From contig BCJJ01000027.1 in assembly GCA_039545355.1 (NCBI GenBank), positions 416,845 through 480,844 on the forward strand: DNA of 64,000 nucleotides. Reading direction: 5' to 3'. Source of the stretch: Trichosporon coremiiforme (Eukaryota > Basidiomycota > Tremellomycetes > Trichosporonales > Trichosporonaceae). Shown here in pieces: positions 32,980 to 43,641 of the stretch. The notes beneath the pieces are model-generated. The model saw nothing but the letters and a program-made list of their open reading frames with translations, was not told the DNA's origin and searched no databases. Each line of letters opens with the position of its first letter. Positions within the stretch are counted from its first letter, which is position 1. Position numbers and translations under genes: made by a program.

Positions 32980-34027
32980 CTCGGACACTAAGATCGGCGG
33001 TGTCGGCGGCGGTTGAGGGAAGACGACGAAGGCCTTAGTTGGTGTGTGCGAGTGGGGTGCGGAATGAACTCTGGAACGCTTCTAGTGAGACAGCGCTGTG
33101 TGTGCTAGTGGTTGTGCTGAGCGGTGAGAGTGTGTGGGAGGGGGACAGGCTAGGAGTGTGCAGTTCCGGTTGCTCTTTAAAGGAGACGGGAGAGTGGACG
33201 GCAGTGGAGTAACTGCGAGTGCTATGTGTGCGATGTGCGATGAGGGACCGATTGGTAACAGTCGCTGGAGTGACAGGGGGGCAGGGGGTATTTCGAATGG
33301 TGAGCCAGTCACGGAGCTTGTGTTAGGCGGTTGAGGGGGGTTTGGGCAGTCTAGCAGTCGTGGTTAGGCATGGCGTCGAGGCGTAGGAGGGATATGGAGT
33401 AACAGTGGATGGGTAGGAGAGTGCAGTGCAGTTTGTCCGGCGGGATATTTTATGTCGTGAGGGCTTGGATGGAGATGAGTGGCGCATGATTGGGTGGGGG
33501 CCAAGCGAGGACATGCGGCAGCGGTAGGCGCAGGGTGGACACCCACGGGGTCAGGTCCCGCCTAAGTCGGCTGTGGGGGCCTGCGTCAGGCTGCAAGCTC
33601 TCGCTCTCAAGCGTCAGCCTGAGATCCCAGGGAACAACGAGGGACGACGAGGGGCCTCGGTATGAGCGAGTGCGGGGTCATCTGCCGCTGCGGTGCCGGG
33701 TGGTAATCACGTTCCTGGCGCCTGTCTATACCCGGGTGTTCCCCCTTCGTCCCCCCTTCGTTCTCCTCGTCTATCACTGTTCCAAATGCTCGTGGTTCAA
33801 GGGAGATAGATTCCCCGAATTGTCCTCCTGTCCTCATTGGCCACCGCCCTCGTCATCACTCCATTCTCCTCTCTCCTCGTCTCCCTCCTCGATTGCCTCC
33901 CCCTCCCCCGCTCTCACGCTCGGTCTTGGCTGCGTTTGACCCGAATTCCAGAATTCTCGACATCAAGCAGCCAGCCGTTGTAACCAACCTCGCTAATCCC
34001 TTGTTTCCTCGCCTCTATCCTCTCTCA
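32980..34027. other. Divergent promoter region, carnitine acetyltransferase / ANCHR-like gene
   Basis: No supported gene. GT-rich blocks near 33000-33500 and C/T-rich DNA near 33840-33920 probably represent the two leaders. Confidence 0.5.
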
Positions 34028-35315
34028 ATGCCGCCAGCGGACCCAGACGCTGAGCTGTTGGCCCGCTTCGCCGCCCTCAAGGCGCCTGCGACCGCCCCCG
34101 GCTCAACCGACTCTGCACTAGCTGCAGCCAAAGCAGCCGCAGACGCCGAGGACGCCTTCCTCGACCGCGTAGCGAGGGGCGACGATCCGTCGGGGAATCT
34201 GCCCAGTGACCGCTTACCCAGCCCAGCCAAACCTCCACCTCCACCGTCCAGTCATCCCCGTTCGTCATTGGCCAACAGCCAAGCCGTGTCTGGCTCCGGA
34301 GGAGTTCGCCATGTCCCGCCGCGAATATGCGTGCCGGGCGCAGACGAGCCGGATGCACAGGGTGGCGGCGCAGCCGGGGTAGGCGACGACGACGGCTCGC
34401 TGCTCAGCGCGATTCGAAATTCCTTGCAGCCGGGCCAAACCAGCCAGGAAACTCCATTTTCGAATGCCTCGAGCTCTGGCGGGACTAAACCCCGCGGCGA
34501 TCACGGCACTGGTGTATCTGACGAGGACGAGATAGCAGCATTGCGGAGAGATTTGGATCCGGAGAACGACCGCAGGCGTGACCTCTCGCTCGAGATCAGC
34601 GACGCGCTCAAGGTTGCCGACGGAGCCAGGCGCAGGGCGTCCCTGTCGCGTGACCGTGCGCTCGAGGGCCCAGAGGCTGATACGGATGAACCACTGGAGA
34701 CAGAGGACGAGATCATCCAACGTGCCTTCGAGGAGGCACGGCTCGAGGCGCAGACCGAGTCGGCTGCCGCTAAGAAGCGTCATGACGATGACGACGGTGG
34801 CAACGATGACGGAGACGAAGCCGCGGCCGCCAAGTCGACCGACGTCGGTAGTGCGACGTCGAGCTCTGGCGATGGCGCAGCGGCCCTCCTCCGCCTGCCG
34901 TCGCTGTCGTCGCTCCCCGACCCGCCGAGCGATGACGCACATCTTAGCGCCGAGGAGCAGGCGCGCATATCCGCCTTGCTAGGTCTGAAAGGTCCAAGCA
35001 CCTTCCCGGCGGCACCGAAAAAGGCGCCGGGCGACGGGCCTGGGCCGGCACCGACGTCCTTCCCGGGTATGGACGGGGCACGCGATGCGGACCTCGACAG
35101 CTGGTGCGGTGAGTGATCCTACAACTTGAGCTGGACCGTTGAAGCTTCAGCTGACCCCAGGCATCTGCAACAAGGACGCGACAGTCCAGTGCACAGATTG
35201 CGACGGCGAGCTGTACTGCGGTGCGTGTTGGAAGGAGCACCACGAGGAGGATCCCGACCATCGCGGAAGGAAGTTTGTGTGGAACCAGACGAAGCCGAAG
35301 CCGCAGGCTCAGTAA
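34028..35315 (+). CDS. ANCHR-like protein with C-terminal B-box zinc finger
   Basis: A 411-residue protein from exons 34028-35108 and 35161-35315. The first 355 residues are acidic, low-complexity and rich in Ala, Asp and Ser, with a short helical SAEEQARISALLGL near 320. The C-terminus holds a compact zinc-binding motif, beginning at residue 360, with C..C, QCTDCDGELYC..C and WKEHHEEDPDHRGRKF; the ligand pattern is that of the ANCHR-type B-box. In animals ANCHR (ZFYVE19) delays abscission through Vps4 when chromatin remains in the midbody. Fungal proteins with the same tail are annotated only by this domain. The intron interrupts the zinc motif after its first Cys, so both exons are certain. 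The role here is inferred from the domain only. Confidence 0.82.
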
Positions 35316-35479
35316 CTTTGCTCCGCCGGCCGTGCATCATGGAAGTGAGTCGTCAGAATAGAACAGAAGTTGCAGCAACGGAAGAAATAGAAGCGGACAA
35401 TGAGTAGACGATCTAGAGAAACACAAATGCATGGTATACGGTCTAAGCTTTCCCTCGAAAACACTCCTCTGCGCTCGGC

Positions 35480-38400
35480 TTACTTGCCGCCCTTGCGCAT
35501 CTTCCTCTTCCTTCCGATCATGCTTCCCAGCTTGGAGCCGAGCTTGTTGTCGTCCTTCGGCTTTCCGGTGATCTCAGCCTTGGCCGAGGTGCTCGCGGAG
35601 CTGCGCTTCTTCTCGTCCTTGGGGCCCTTGTTCATGTTGCCTCTCGGCTTCTTGGGGCCCTTCCGCTCCTTCCTGCCGTCCTTTGCTCCGTCGCGTTCCG
35701 TCCTCGGCTTCTTGGCGGGGCTGGCCCGCTCGTCGTCCGAATCGTCGGCCGGCCGCTTGGGGTTCTTCTGCCTGTCGCTGCGGCGCTTGACGACCTGGGC
35801 GTTCTCGACCGAGAACTCGATCAGGAGCGTCTTGCCGCCACGCAGGGGTGCGGCGCGGTCGTCGCCCTCGGCGATGCGCTCGCTGATCTTCTTCAGGCGA
35901 CTCTTGACGTCCTCGTTCTCGGGCTTGTCCTGCGCCTGCTTCTCCGCCCGCTCCTTCAGGTCCTTGAGCTCCTCCGTCCACCAGCTCCAGAGCAGCTTGC
36001 CGACAGACGCATTGTTGTTCGCCCACCGGAGTACCTTGAGCGCATCGCGGTGCGAGCGGAGCTCCAGGAATCCGTAGCCCCTCGATCGGCCCGTGCCAGT
36101 CACAGGGTCGGGCTTCTCGGCGCTCCGCACGACCTTGCTCTGCACGACGGCCGTCTGCCTCTCGCCGCGCTTCTTGGTCCGTCCCTCGAGCGCGGCGCTC
36201 ATCGTGTCGTCCGCCTCCTCGTGGCGCGCGAGGCCCTCGCGCGTGCCCTCCTTGACCTCGTCGTCGAAGGCGCGGACGGCGTGGATCGCGAGCCTTTTCA
36301 GGCCGCGGTCGGTGACGAAGAGCGGGAGCTGGCGGACAGACAAACGCGTCTTGGAAATGTACAGCGCAGGGTTGGAGCGGAGGAGTGCCTTGCGCGCCCC
36401 GAAGGCGGCTTGCCGCCGCTCAACCTCGGCGGGGGGCATCGACGCCGCAGCGGGCGAGTTCGGGAACACGACACCCTCACGCATCAGGTACGTGTTCCTC
36501 TTGTCGCCCTTTTCGCGGGCGCGCTCAGCGTCTTCCTTCAGGTTGCTCGCTTGCTCGCGCGTCACGGCGCGGCTGACAGCCAGCGTCCGTCCGTGCAGCA
36601 CGAGCTTGGACGCGAGCTGCGAAGACGGGTCCGCCTGAAGCACCGACGGGAGCGCGAAGGGGTTCTTCTTCTCGCCAAGGGGCATCGCGTTCGCACCCGT
36701 CTCGCGCGCGACACGCTCAGCCTCCTTGATCGCAGCGTCGGCGTTGTCGGTGTTCCAGAAACAGACGAAGCCGGTTCCGCGAGACCGGCCAGTGGCGCGG
36801 TCCATAGTGATGCGCGCGTAGCGGATCGGACCGAAGGCGCGGAACAGCTGGCCGAGCTCCTGCTCCGTTGCCTCGAAGGGAAGGTTGCGCACGAAGACGG
36901 TCGCTCCGACGTCGGTGCCGGGAAGAGAGGGCTTGACGGGCTCCTCGTCGTTGTCCTCGTCAGAAGCAGCCTCCTCGTCATCCTCCTCGTCATCGGAGCC
37001 AGAGCGCGTGTCCGACTCGGCGGTCTCGACAGCCTCCGCGTCAGCCATGCTGACGTCGCCCTCCTCCTCTTCCTCCTCCTCCTCCTCCTCATCGCTGTCG
37101 TCGCTGCCAGAGTCCGAGTCCGAATCCGAATCGCTGCCGGAGCTGCTTCCGCTGTCCGAGTCACTGTCGGTGACGTTGCCCGCGTCCTCGGGCTTGGACT
37201 CTTCCTTCTTCTCCTCGGCATTCTGCGTCTTGTCCCACTTGTCCTTGCTCAGCGCCCAGTCGACAGCGACAGGTCGTCCGTCACCAAGCGTCTCGGTCGC
37301 CTTCTTCGCCAATCGGCCTGCCTTGCCCTTCGCGACACCGGCGTCGAGGGCGCGCTTGATGGGCTGGCCGTTGATGGCAGCCATGGCGCGCTCCGCGTCC
37401 TTCTTGACCATGAACCAGACGAAGGCGAATCCACGGGCACGCGGCGGGGCGTTGGGGAGCTTCGACGGGGCAGTCGGGAGGTCGATGCTGACAATGGGGC
37501 CGAAGGGGAGGAAGGTGGCGCGCAGGTCAGCCTCGGTCGTCTCCCAAGCCAGGTTACGGACGATGAGACGGCCGGCGTGCGAGACGGCGCCCTCGCCCTT
37601 GGACGAGAGCTTCTCGGCACGCTTCTTGAGTACGGCAGAAAGGAGAGAGCCCTTGTACACGTGTCCGTGAAGCTTGGAGACGGCCTTGACGGCGTCACCG
37701 TGGTTCGGGAACAGGATGTGCGCCGTGTCCGCCTCGACCTCGATCGGGTACTCGAGCTCCGCCTTCGCGTTCACCTTGCGGATCTTCTTCCACAGCACCG
37801 CCTTGGTCAGGTCACCAGGAAGGCCGGTGACGATGAGTGTTCGGATAGCGTTCGGATCGCTGCTCGCGCTGTCGTCGGCCGTCACGCGGGCCGTCTTCTT
37901 CGGTCGCTCGACTGCCGCCATCTCACGTCCAGGCTGAGGTCAGCTTAGCTCCTAGCCGGCCGAGCCGCGCCGCTCCCACTCTACGGTATCTCTGCAGAGC
38001 ACTTGTGTCACAAAGTAGATACCCTGCAGAAGCACAAACTACTCACCTTCTTGTCGGCCCAGGACACCCTGATCTTCCTTCCCTTGTCACCGAACGCCCC
38101 TCCGTCGAGCTCAGCGAGTGCACGCTCGGCATCCTCGCGCATGGCGTACGTAACATATCCGACACCCTTAGACTTGCCCGTCTCCTTGTCTGTAGCAACG
38201 AAGCCGTGGCGGATAGGGCCAATGAACGAGAAGTGCGTAACAAGGTCGGTACTGGTAGCGTTGTAGGGCAGGGAGCTCACGAAGAGCGTCGCGTTCGCCT
38301 CGGACTTGGACTGGCGCTTCGGCTTGCCCGCCGGCGTGGCCGGGGCCGAGGATCCGGCCTCGTTGTCGAACGCGATGAAGTCTGCTTCTGTGTCTGCCAT
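35480..38400 (-). CDS. NOP4: Nucleolar multi-RRM protein NOP4 (RBM28-like)
   Basis: A 935-residue nucleolar RNA-binding protein needed for 60S subunit assembly and 27S pre-rRNA processing. Two exons, 38400-38047 and 37933-35480, joined in phase 0; exon 1 carries the entire first RRM (ATLFVSSLPYN, KSKGVGYVTY). Further RRMs begin at RTLIVTGLPG, RLIVRNLAWE with ARGFAFVWF, and ATVFVRNLPFEAT with GTGFVCFW, and the last one contains SRGYGFLEL. A long Asp/Glu/Ser-rich stretch separates the middle RRMs, and the C-terminus is very basic (about the last 120 residues), typical of nucleolar targeting. Length and RRM count agree with Nop4/RBM28. A start at the internal ATG 37921 would lose RRM1. It is divergent from MRPS12. 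Confidence 0.93.
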
Positions 38401-38661
38401 TGTGTCGTCGATACAGGCAGCTTGGTGCAGCTAGCAGATGTAAATATTGCCTCCTAGGCTGGGGTGGACACACAGAACTTCATGACTTCAGAAATCTCGG
38501 GCGGCACGTGACCAAATGCACCCACCACGTGGGATACTCACCCACGATCGCACTTTTTGCAACTTCGGGAGGACGAGCGACGAGAGTTGCGCAAAGTCGA
38601 GCAGACCACCGAAATTGCATAGCGAGCTCGCTTGACACCACCAGCATCACTCCCGCACACC
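38401..38661. promoter_or_regulatory. Bidirectional promoter, NOP4 and MRPS12
   Basis: A 261-base intergenic segment between divergent start codons of a cytosolic and a mitochondrial ribosome-assembly gene. Two CACGTG-like elements (GCACGTGACC and CCACGTGGG near 38503-38532) are possible E-box sites for Cbf1/Sre-type factors. Confidence 0.5.
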
Positions 38662-39709
38662 ATGTTCCGCGTCAACGCCCTCACGGCGTCGTTCCGCGCC
38701 CTCTCCGTCCGCCCCGTCGCGTCGTCGTCCCGCCTCGTTCTCCCCGCCAAGCCGGCCGCGTTCTCGACCTCTGCTCCCCTAGGCCTCACCGCGAACCAGC
38801 GTTAGTGTCGCTTCGACGCCGATGCCTCCGTGTCTCCTCAGCTCAAGCCATACTCCTACCACCATGGTAGCTTGGTAGCTTGGGTAGGACGTACATGGCA
38901 CAAGTGTCCTTGACGAAGCTGCTTCGCACCGATCCTCTAGCTAACCCACAGTTATCCGCGGAGACCGCAAGCACAAGACGAAGCAGTCCAAGGCGCCGCT
39001 GCTTGAGGGCTGCCCGCAGAAGAAGGGTGTCGTGTCCAAGGTCTACACGACCAAGCCGCGTAAGCCCAACTCGGCCGTGCGAAAGGTGTGCCGTGTCAAG
39101 CTCTCGACCGGCAAGTCCACCATTGCCTACATCCCTGGAGAAGGACACAACCTCCAGGAGCACCAGGTCGTCCTCATCCGCGGTGGAAGGACGAAGGACC
39201 TGCCCGGTATTCGGTGAGTACGAGCGTGTTTGTGTGAGACAGATCAAAGCGGAGGGCGTGGAAAGAGCGTGAAAGGAGCGTCGACACGAGCGTCGCGGAC
39301 ATACTCGAGGGCGGTCGAGAACGCTGTTCTCACTATCACGCTCGACCATCTACCCCAGTCTGCCTTAGTTATAAGCGGAGACTGTGTGCAGTGTGATCTT
39401 CAAGCGCTTTTTGACCCGAACGCAATTGCGTTTGTCAGTCGCGCCGACTGGCTGCGGCGCCATCGACCGTCCTACTTGCCTGCCTTCTAGTGCTCTCAGC
39501 AGCACCATCATCGAACGTTCTTCTCCCCTATGGAGGAGAGTGCTCCTCATCCGCTCCGTTCTTGACTCCTCACAGCACTCCAGCTTAGTCTTCAAAACGT
39601 AGAGCTAACCTCCAGTTACAAGGTCGTCCGTGGTGCCCTCGACCTGCCCGGTGTCGCGGGCCGCACGTCGTCGCGCTCCAAGTACGGCGCCAAGAAGCCC
39701 AAGGCCTAG
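38662..39709 (+). CDS. MRPS12: Mitochondrial ribosomal protein uS12m
   Basis: A 164-residue small-subunit protein from exons 38662-38800, 38952-39213 and 39616-39709. The first 40 residues are Arg/Ser/Ala-rich without acidic residues, a mitochondrial presequence. The body has the S12 blocks [61 protein letters not shown] and the C-terminal [11 protein letters not shown]. The conserved PNS (decoding-site) and PGEGH loops are intact. Intron 2 (402 nt) is unusually long for the gene. Encoded in the nucleus and imported; functions in decoding fidelity. Confidence 0.96.
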
Positions 39710-40086
39710 GCTTAGACGTAATAGTGTAGTTCTCCGGATTCCCCCTCATCGATTCGCTTCCCGCAATGCATTTCCATAACCATTCTGATGCTGCTGGTGC
39801 TCCACCTCCTGTGAATTTGCGTGCTACTAATGATGAACAGCTACCAATCGCACGCTTGCCCTCTTTGTAGCGTGACGTACAAGCTTCAAGTCATTGCGGT
39901 ACTTGTAACAACACTATTGTCTCACTACGCAAGCGATCTTGTGGCTGTGTGTGCCTATCTGTGTGCACATGCGTGTGTCTTCCACAGTGTGGCAGCGTGT
40001 GATGGTCGATAAGGCACAATGCTCTCAGTCTGCGGCTGACGTTCGGAATATCTATATGCATGCTCTACTCTAACAACTTAAGAAGC
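39710..40086. other. Convergent 3' region, MRPS12 and SSZ1
   Basis: Two convergent genes end here; AT-richer DNA consistent with two 3'UTRs. Nothing else recognised. Confidence 0.6.
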
Positions 40087-41972
40087 CTAGGCCTCGATCT
40101 TGTCGGCCTTGTCCTCGTTGCCCTCCTCCCAGGCGGCGATCTTGACGGAGCCGTTCTTCTGGACGATGACCTCGAGGATGAGCTTCTTGCCGGCGGCGAC
40201 CTCGACCTCGACGGCGCCGAGGCAGTTCGTCTTCTTGACGATGGGGGTCTTGACCTCCTCGGGCTCCTCGTCCGAGAACTCCTCCTCGCCCTCCTCGGGG
40301 GGCGGGGGAGCGATCGTCTCGACCTTCACGTCGTGCTTGCCCTCCCAGATCTCGAGGGCGGTCTTGCCGCCCGCGACGGGGAAGGCGGCACGCCGCCTGA
40401 CAGGGAGAGGAGCGTCGGTCTCAACAACAACAGCGGCAAGGGTGTCCTCCTTGCTGCCGGGGAGGACGACACCGATCGGGGCCGACGTACACGGGACGGG
40501 CTCCTTGGCGAGCTGAAGAACGTCCTTCTCGGCAAGGCGCGAGTCGAGGTTCGACAGGTGGAGGGCCTGGAGGGCACATCCGACGGCGATGGCCTCAGAG
40601 GGGTCAAGGGCGGCAGTGACCGGTGTCGTGGGCTGGACGAGGTACGAGAGGTTCGACTGGAGGCCGGGGAAAAGAGTCGAGGCACCGGCGAGGAGAACCT
40701 CATCAATCTCTGCAATGTCGAGACCCGCCTCGGCGACGACAGCCTTCAGCTTCTCACCGACCTTGGTGTAGACGGGGAGGGCGAGACCGTCGAAACGGAT
40801 GCGGTTGATCGAGGTCGACAGGTCGTAGCCGTCCTTGAGCGACTCGACGGCGCAGGTAGCCGCACCGGTCGAAGCCGAGAGCGAGCGCTTGGTGTGCTCA
40901 ATGGCGAGGCGGAGCTTGGCCTCGGCGCGCTTGTCCTGAACAGAGGCGTTCTCGGCACAGGGGAGGTCAAGAGGGATCTTGGTCTTCTTGGTGAACTCCT
41001 TGGCGAAGTGCTTGAGGAGGAGGGCGTCGAGCTCGCGGCCACCGAGCTTGTCGTCACGGCCCTTGGCGAGGACGGTGTAGATACCGTCAGAGACAGCGAC
41101 AACCGAAACAGCGAGCGAGGTCTCGCCCATGTCGAGGACAACGACCTTCTTGTCCTGCTTCTCGTGCTCTCCGGCGTCACCCTCCTCAGGGGAGCCAAGG
41201 AGACCACGGGCCTTGCGCTCCTCGGTCATACCGGCACGGTAGCCGGTGAGGACGGCGGCGGCCTCGTCGAGAACCTGGATGACGTTGATACCGGCATCGG
41301 TGGCAGCGGCACGGAGGGCCTCAGTCTGCTCGGGGGTGAACCAGACAGGGGCAGAGATGACGCAGTGGGTGGGCTTCTGGCCGATGAAGTCGGTAGCAGA
41401 GGTGAAAAGGGTCGTAAGGAAGAGCGAGGTGATCTCGGGAACAGTGATCGTCTTCTTGGCGGCCTGGGGCTCGGCGACGGCGGGGGTGGCAGCGCCCGAA
41501 GGAGCCTGCGAGCGCGATCCCGGGGTAGGGGCGGGGGGAGGAGGGATCATGATGTCGACAGTGTAGGCGGGGGTCTTCGAGTCGGGGATCAGGGGAGCAG
41601 CAAGGATGGCGGTGTGGTCGACCTCGTCGTAGGTGTGGCCGAGGAGGTTGCGGAAGCCCATGATCGTGTTGTGGCCGTTCTTGACGAGGTGAGGCTTGGC
41701 ACCGTTGCCGATGTAGACCTGGTCCTCGACGTACGAAACGGCACACGCGATCTGACGCTCACCATCCTCGTTGGCGATGCACTGCGCGTGGCCATCCTTG
41801 TCGATGATGGCGATCGACGCGTACGACTGGCCGAAGTTGATACCGAGAATGACAGGAGCAGGAGCAGACCTGAAGGGTCAGTTCAGTCGTCAAAACGTGC
41901 GCTCGGGACGCCGCGCCATGTTGTTGCAACGACACGCCTCGAAGGGTTTTCTTAAATTATTAAGACGTACAT
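40087..41972 (-). CDS. SSZ1: Ribosome-associated Hsp70 cochaperone SSZ1, start codon split by an intron
   Basis: A 594-residue atypical Hsp70 that with Zuo1 forms the ribosome-associated complex and activates Ssb on nascent chains. The main exon is 41869-40087; two further coding bases lie in exon 1 (41972-41971). The intron 41970-41870 has a GTACGT donor and an ACTGACCCTTCAG branch/acceptor, and splicing creates ATG from AT+G, followed by SAPAPVILGINFGQSYASIA. Without splicing an in-frame TGA precedes the exon, so no other start fits. The ATPase domain shows INFGQSYASIA, GDGERQIACAVSYV-like residues, IMGFRNLLG, APVWFTPEQ, VVVLDMGETSLAVSVV and LLAGASTLFPGLQ. An inserted Pro/Ala-rich loop lies at about residues 108-140. 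A shortened substrate domain and an acidic C-terminal part are normal for Ssz1 (yeast 538 residues). Confidence 0.93.
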
Positions 41973-43641
41973 TATGACCGATATTTTCTAGATTTCGAAG
42001 CGGAAAAAGCAGGGGACGGGGTAGTTGAATGCGCTCTTCGTGGTTTTGCGCTGGCTGCGTCGTTTCCGTTGCAGCTTTTGGGCGGGAGAGGGGCCGAACA
42101 GGTGTGATGGAGGTGCTAGAGTCCGAAAAAATGACGATCCTCTGGCCAGAGTGACCGAGAACCGCATTCAGGCTGCTGAACTTCTCCGGAGCCACGCTCT
42201 CGGATATTCGGGGTTAACCATGTGCTTGGGGCATGGCCCTCGCGTGCAACTATCATATGTAATGAACGTGCCACCACCGGCACGCCTTGCCGAGCAAGAC
42301 CTGAGCACTTCAGGTTGATGCATGGAGGACCGAGATGCAAGAGCAACAGCATTGGGCAATCTCAACAGGAAAGAGTTCAGAACCGGCAAACCCTGTGCAT
42401 GCCTGAGTGATGTGAATGACTTTGAATGAAGAAATCTCAGGTCTGACAGGACTGACAGGACTGCGAGCCAGGTAGTCTAGGTAGTCTAGGTAGGGCCAGG
42501 TAGGAGCAACAGGGGAACGGCTCATTGGACGCAGTGCGCAGCACAAAGTCTGACGCGCGACCGCGCGCGACTTCCTTCTTCGCTTCCTGCGTATGCGGTT
42601 TGTTTTCGTTCCTGCCATCCTGCATTCCTGTTTTCCTGTTTCCCTTATCCTATCGTGACCCAAAACCTTATCGGCACTACCCATTCTGCACACCCGGCGG
42701 GCCGTAGACGTCGAGCCGTCTCTTACTCTTCTCCAGCGACCTCGCCTGAACGCAGCACAACGCACACGACGCACGAACACTAGACACGCAACTGCGTGGA
42801 CTAATCCCCCTTGGCTCCCCTTGCCCCCCTGCCCCTTCTTCCCTTTGACGTCTGGACGAGCACTCTTGGAGATGACACGGCGCCACTCGGAAGCTGGGCC
42901 AGGAAGAAGGTCAGCCCAGGCGCAGACGCCAGGAGCGCGCAGGAGCACGAGTTCCGAATCAGTGCGACTGGTGCGACAGCCGCATGTTCCTCGATCCTTT
43001 TGGGCTGCTGTTTTTCCTTGATTGATGCGCCACTTGCCCACTGACTGGGCCTGACGTGCACAGTGCGATGCGGCACTTGCCCTCGTTTGCCCTCTTCTTT
43101 CTCGTCTTCTCCTCCTCGGCCCTTTCGAAGCCGGCCCGTGCGTGCGCAGGAGCCCATCCCACCATTCTCGCAGGCTTTTCACAATGCGGCCACCCACCAT
43201 CCACTCCACCACCTGCCGCCACCCATGGGCTGGACGGGCTCTGCGCCCTCCTCGCTCACGGCGCCCATGGCTCTCCTAGCATCCTCCTCTGCCGTAGACA
43301 AGGGCTCTCGCATACCAGACATCTGGTGCGTCATTGGAAGGCCAGCCTGACCTGCAACGCGGCCATGATAGTTGCGTCGCATGGCGTCGGATGAGACGCA
43401 AGATGAAGCAGGACAGAAATACTCACCCTTACGCTCAATGTTGCCCAGTTCCTCATTATCAAGCCTTCCTCGAACGGTCTCGACGTTGATCCCTCTCCTA
43501 CTCCCCGCCAGGCCGACGCCTCTCGACATCCACGCTCCTTAACTTACTCCTCTTGATTCCATTCCTCACAGAAAGACACCCATTTAACCGACTGCATCAT
43601 CGCTCCAACTTATTTCTCTTCCCCTGACCCGACCCGCCGAC
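41973..43641. other. Divergent intergenic region, SSZ1 / CRIB protein
   Basis: About 1.7 kb without a supported gene. It holds a 9-bp tandem duplication (42472-42489) and, on both strands, long Arg- or Pro-rich frames that lack splice structure or domains. Confidence 0.5.
42472..42489. repeat. 9-bp tandem duplication
   Basis: GTAGTCTAG occurs twice head to tail, followed by a third partial copy (GTAGGGCCAG); a 9-bp GACAGGACT pair lies just upstream. Confidence 0.7.

Noticed and set aside
36050..37948. 632-codon open frame antisense to NOP4
   Set aside because: Shadow frame; the sense strand carries several RRMs.
40060..41955. 631-codon open frame antisense to SSZ1
   Set aside because: Shadow frame; no recognisable domain.
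42310..43212. 300-codon minus-strand frame in the SSZ1-CRIB intergenic region
   Set aside because: Arg-rich with implausible composition, no splice signals or domain; a by-product of GC-rich intergenic DNA.
43063..43350. 95-codon plus-strand frame upstream of the CRIB gene with a possible donor at its end
   Set aside because: Could be an extra 5' exon, but the model starting at 43642 is complete and no acceptor with matching phase was convincing.
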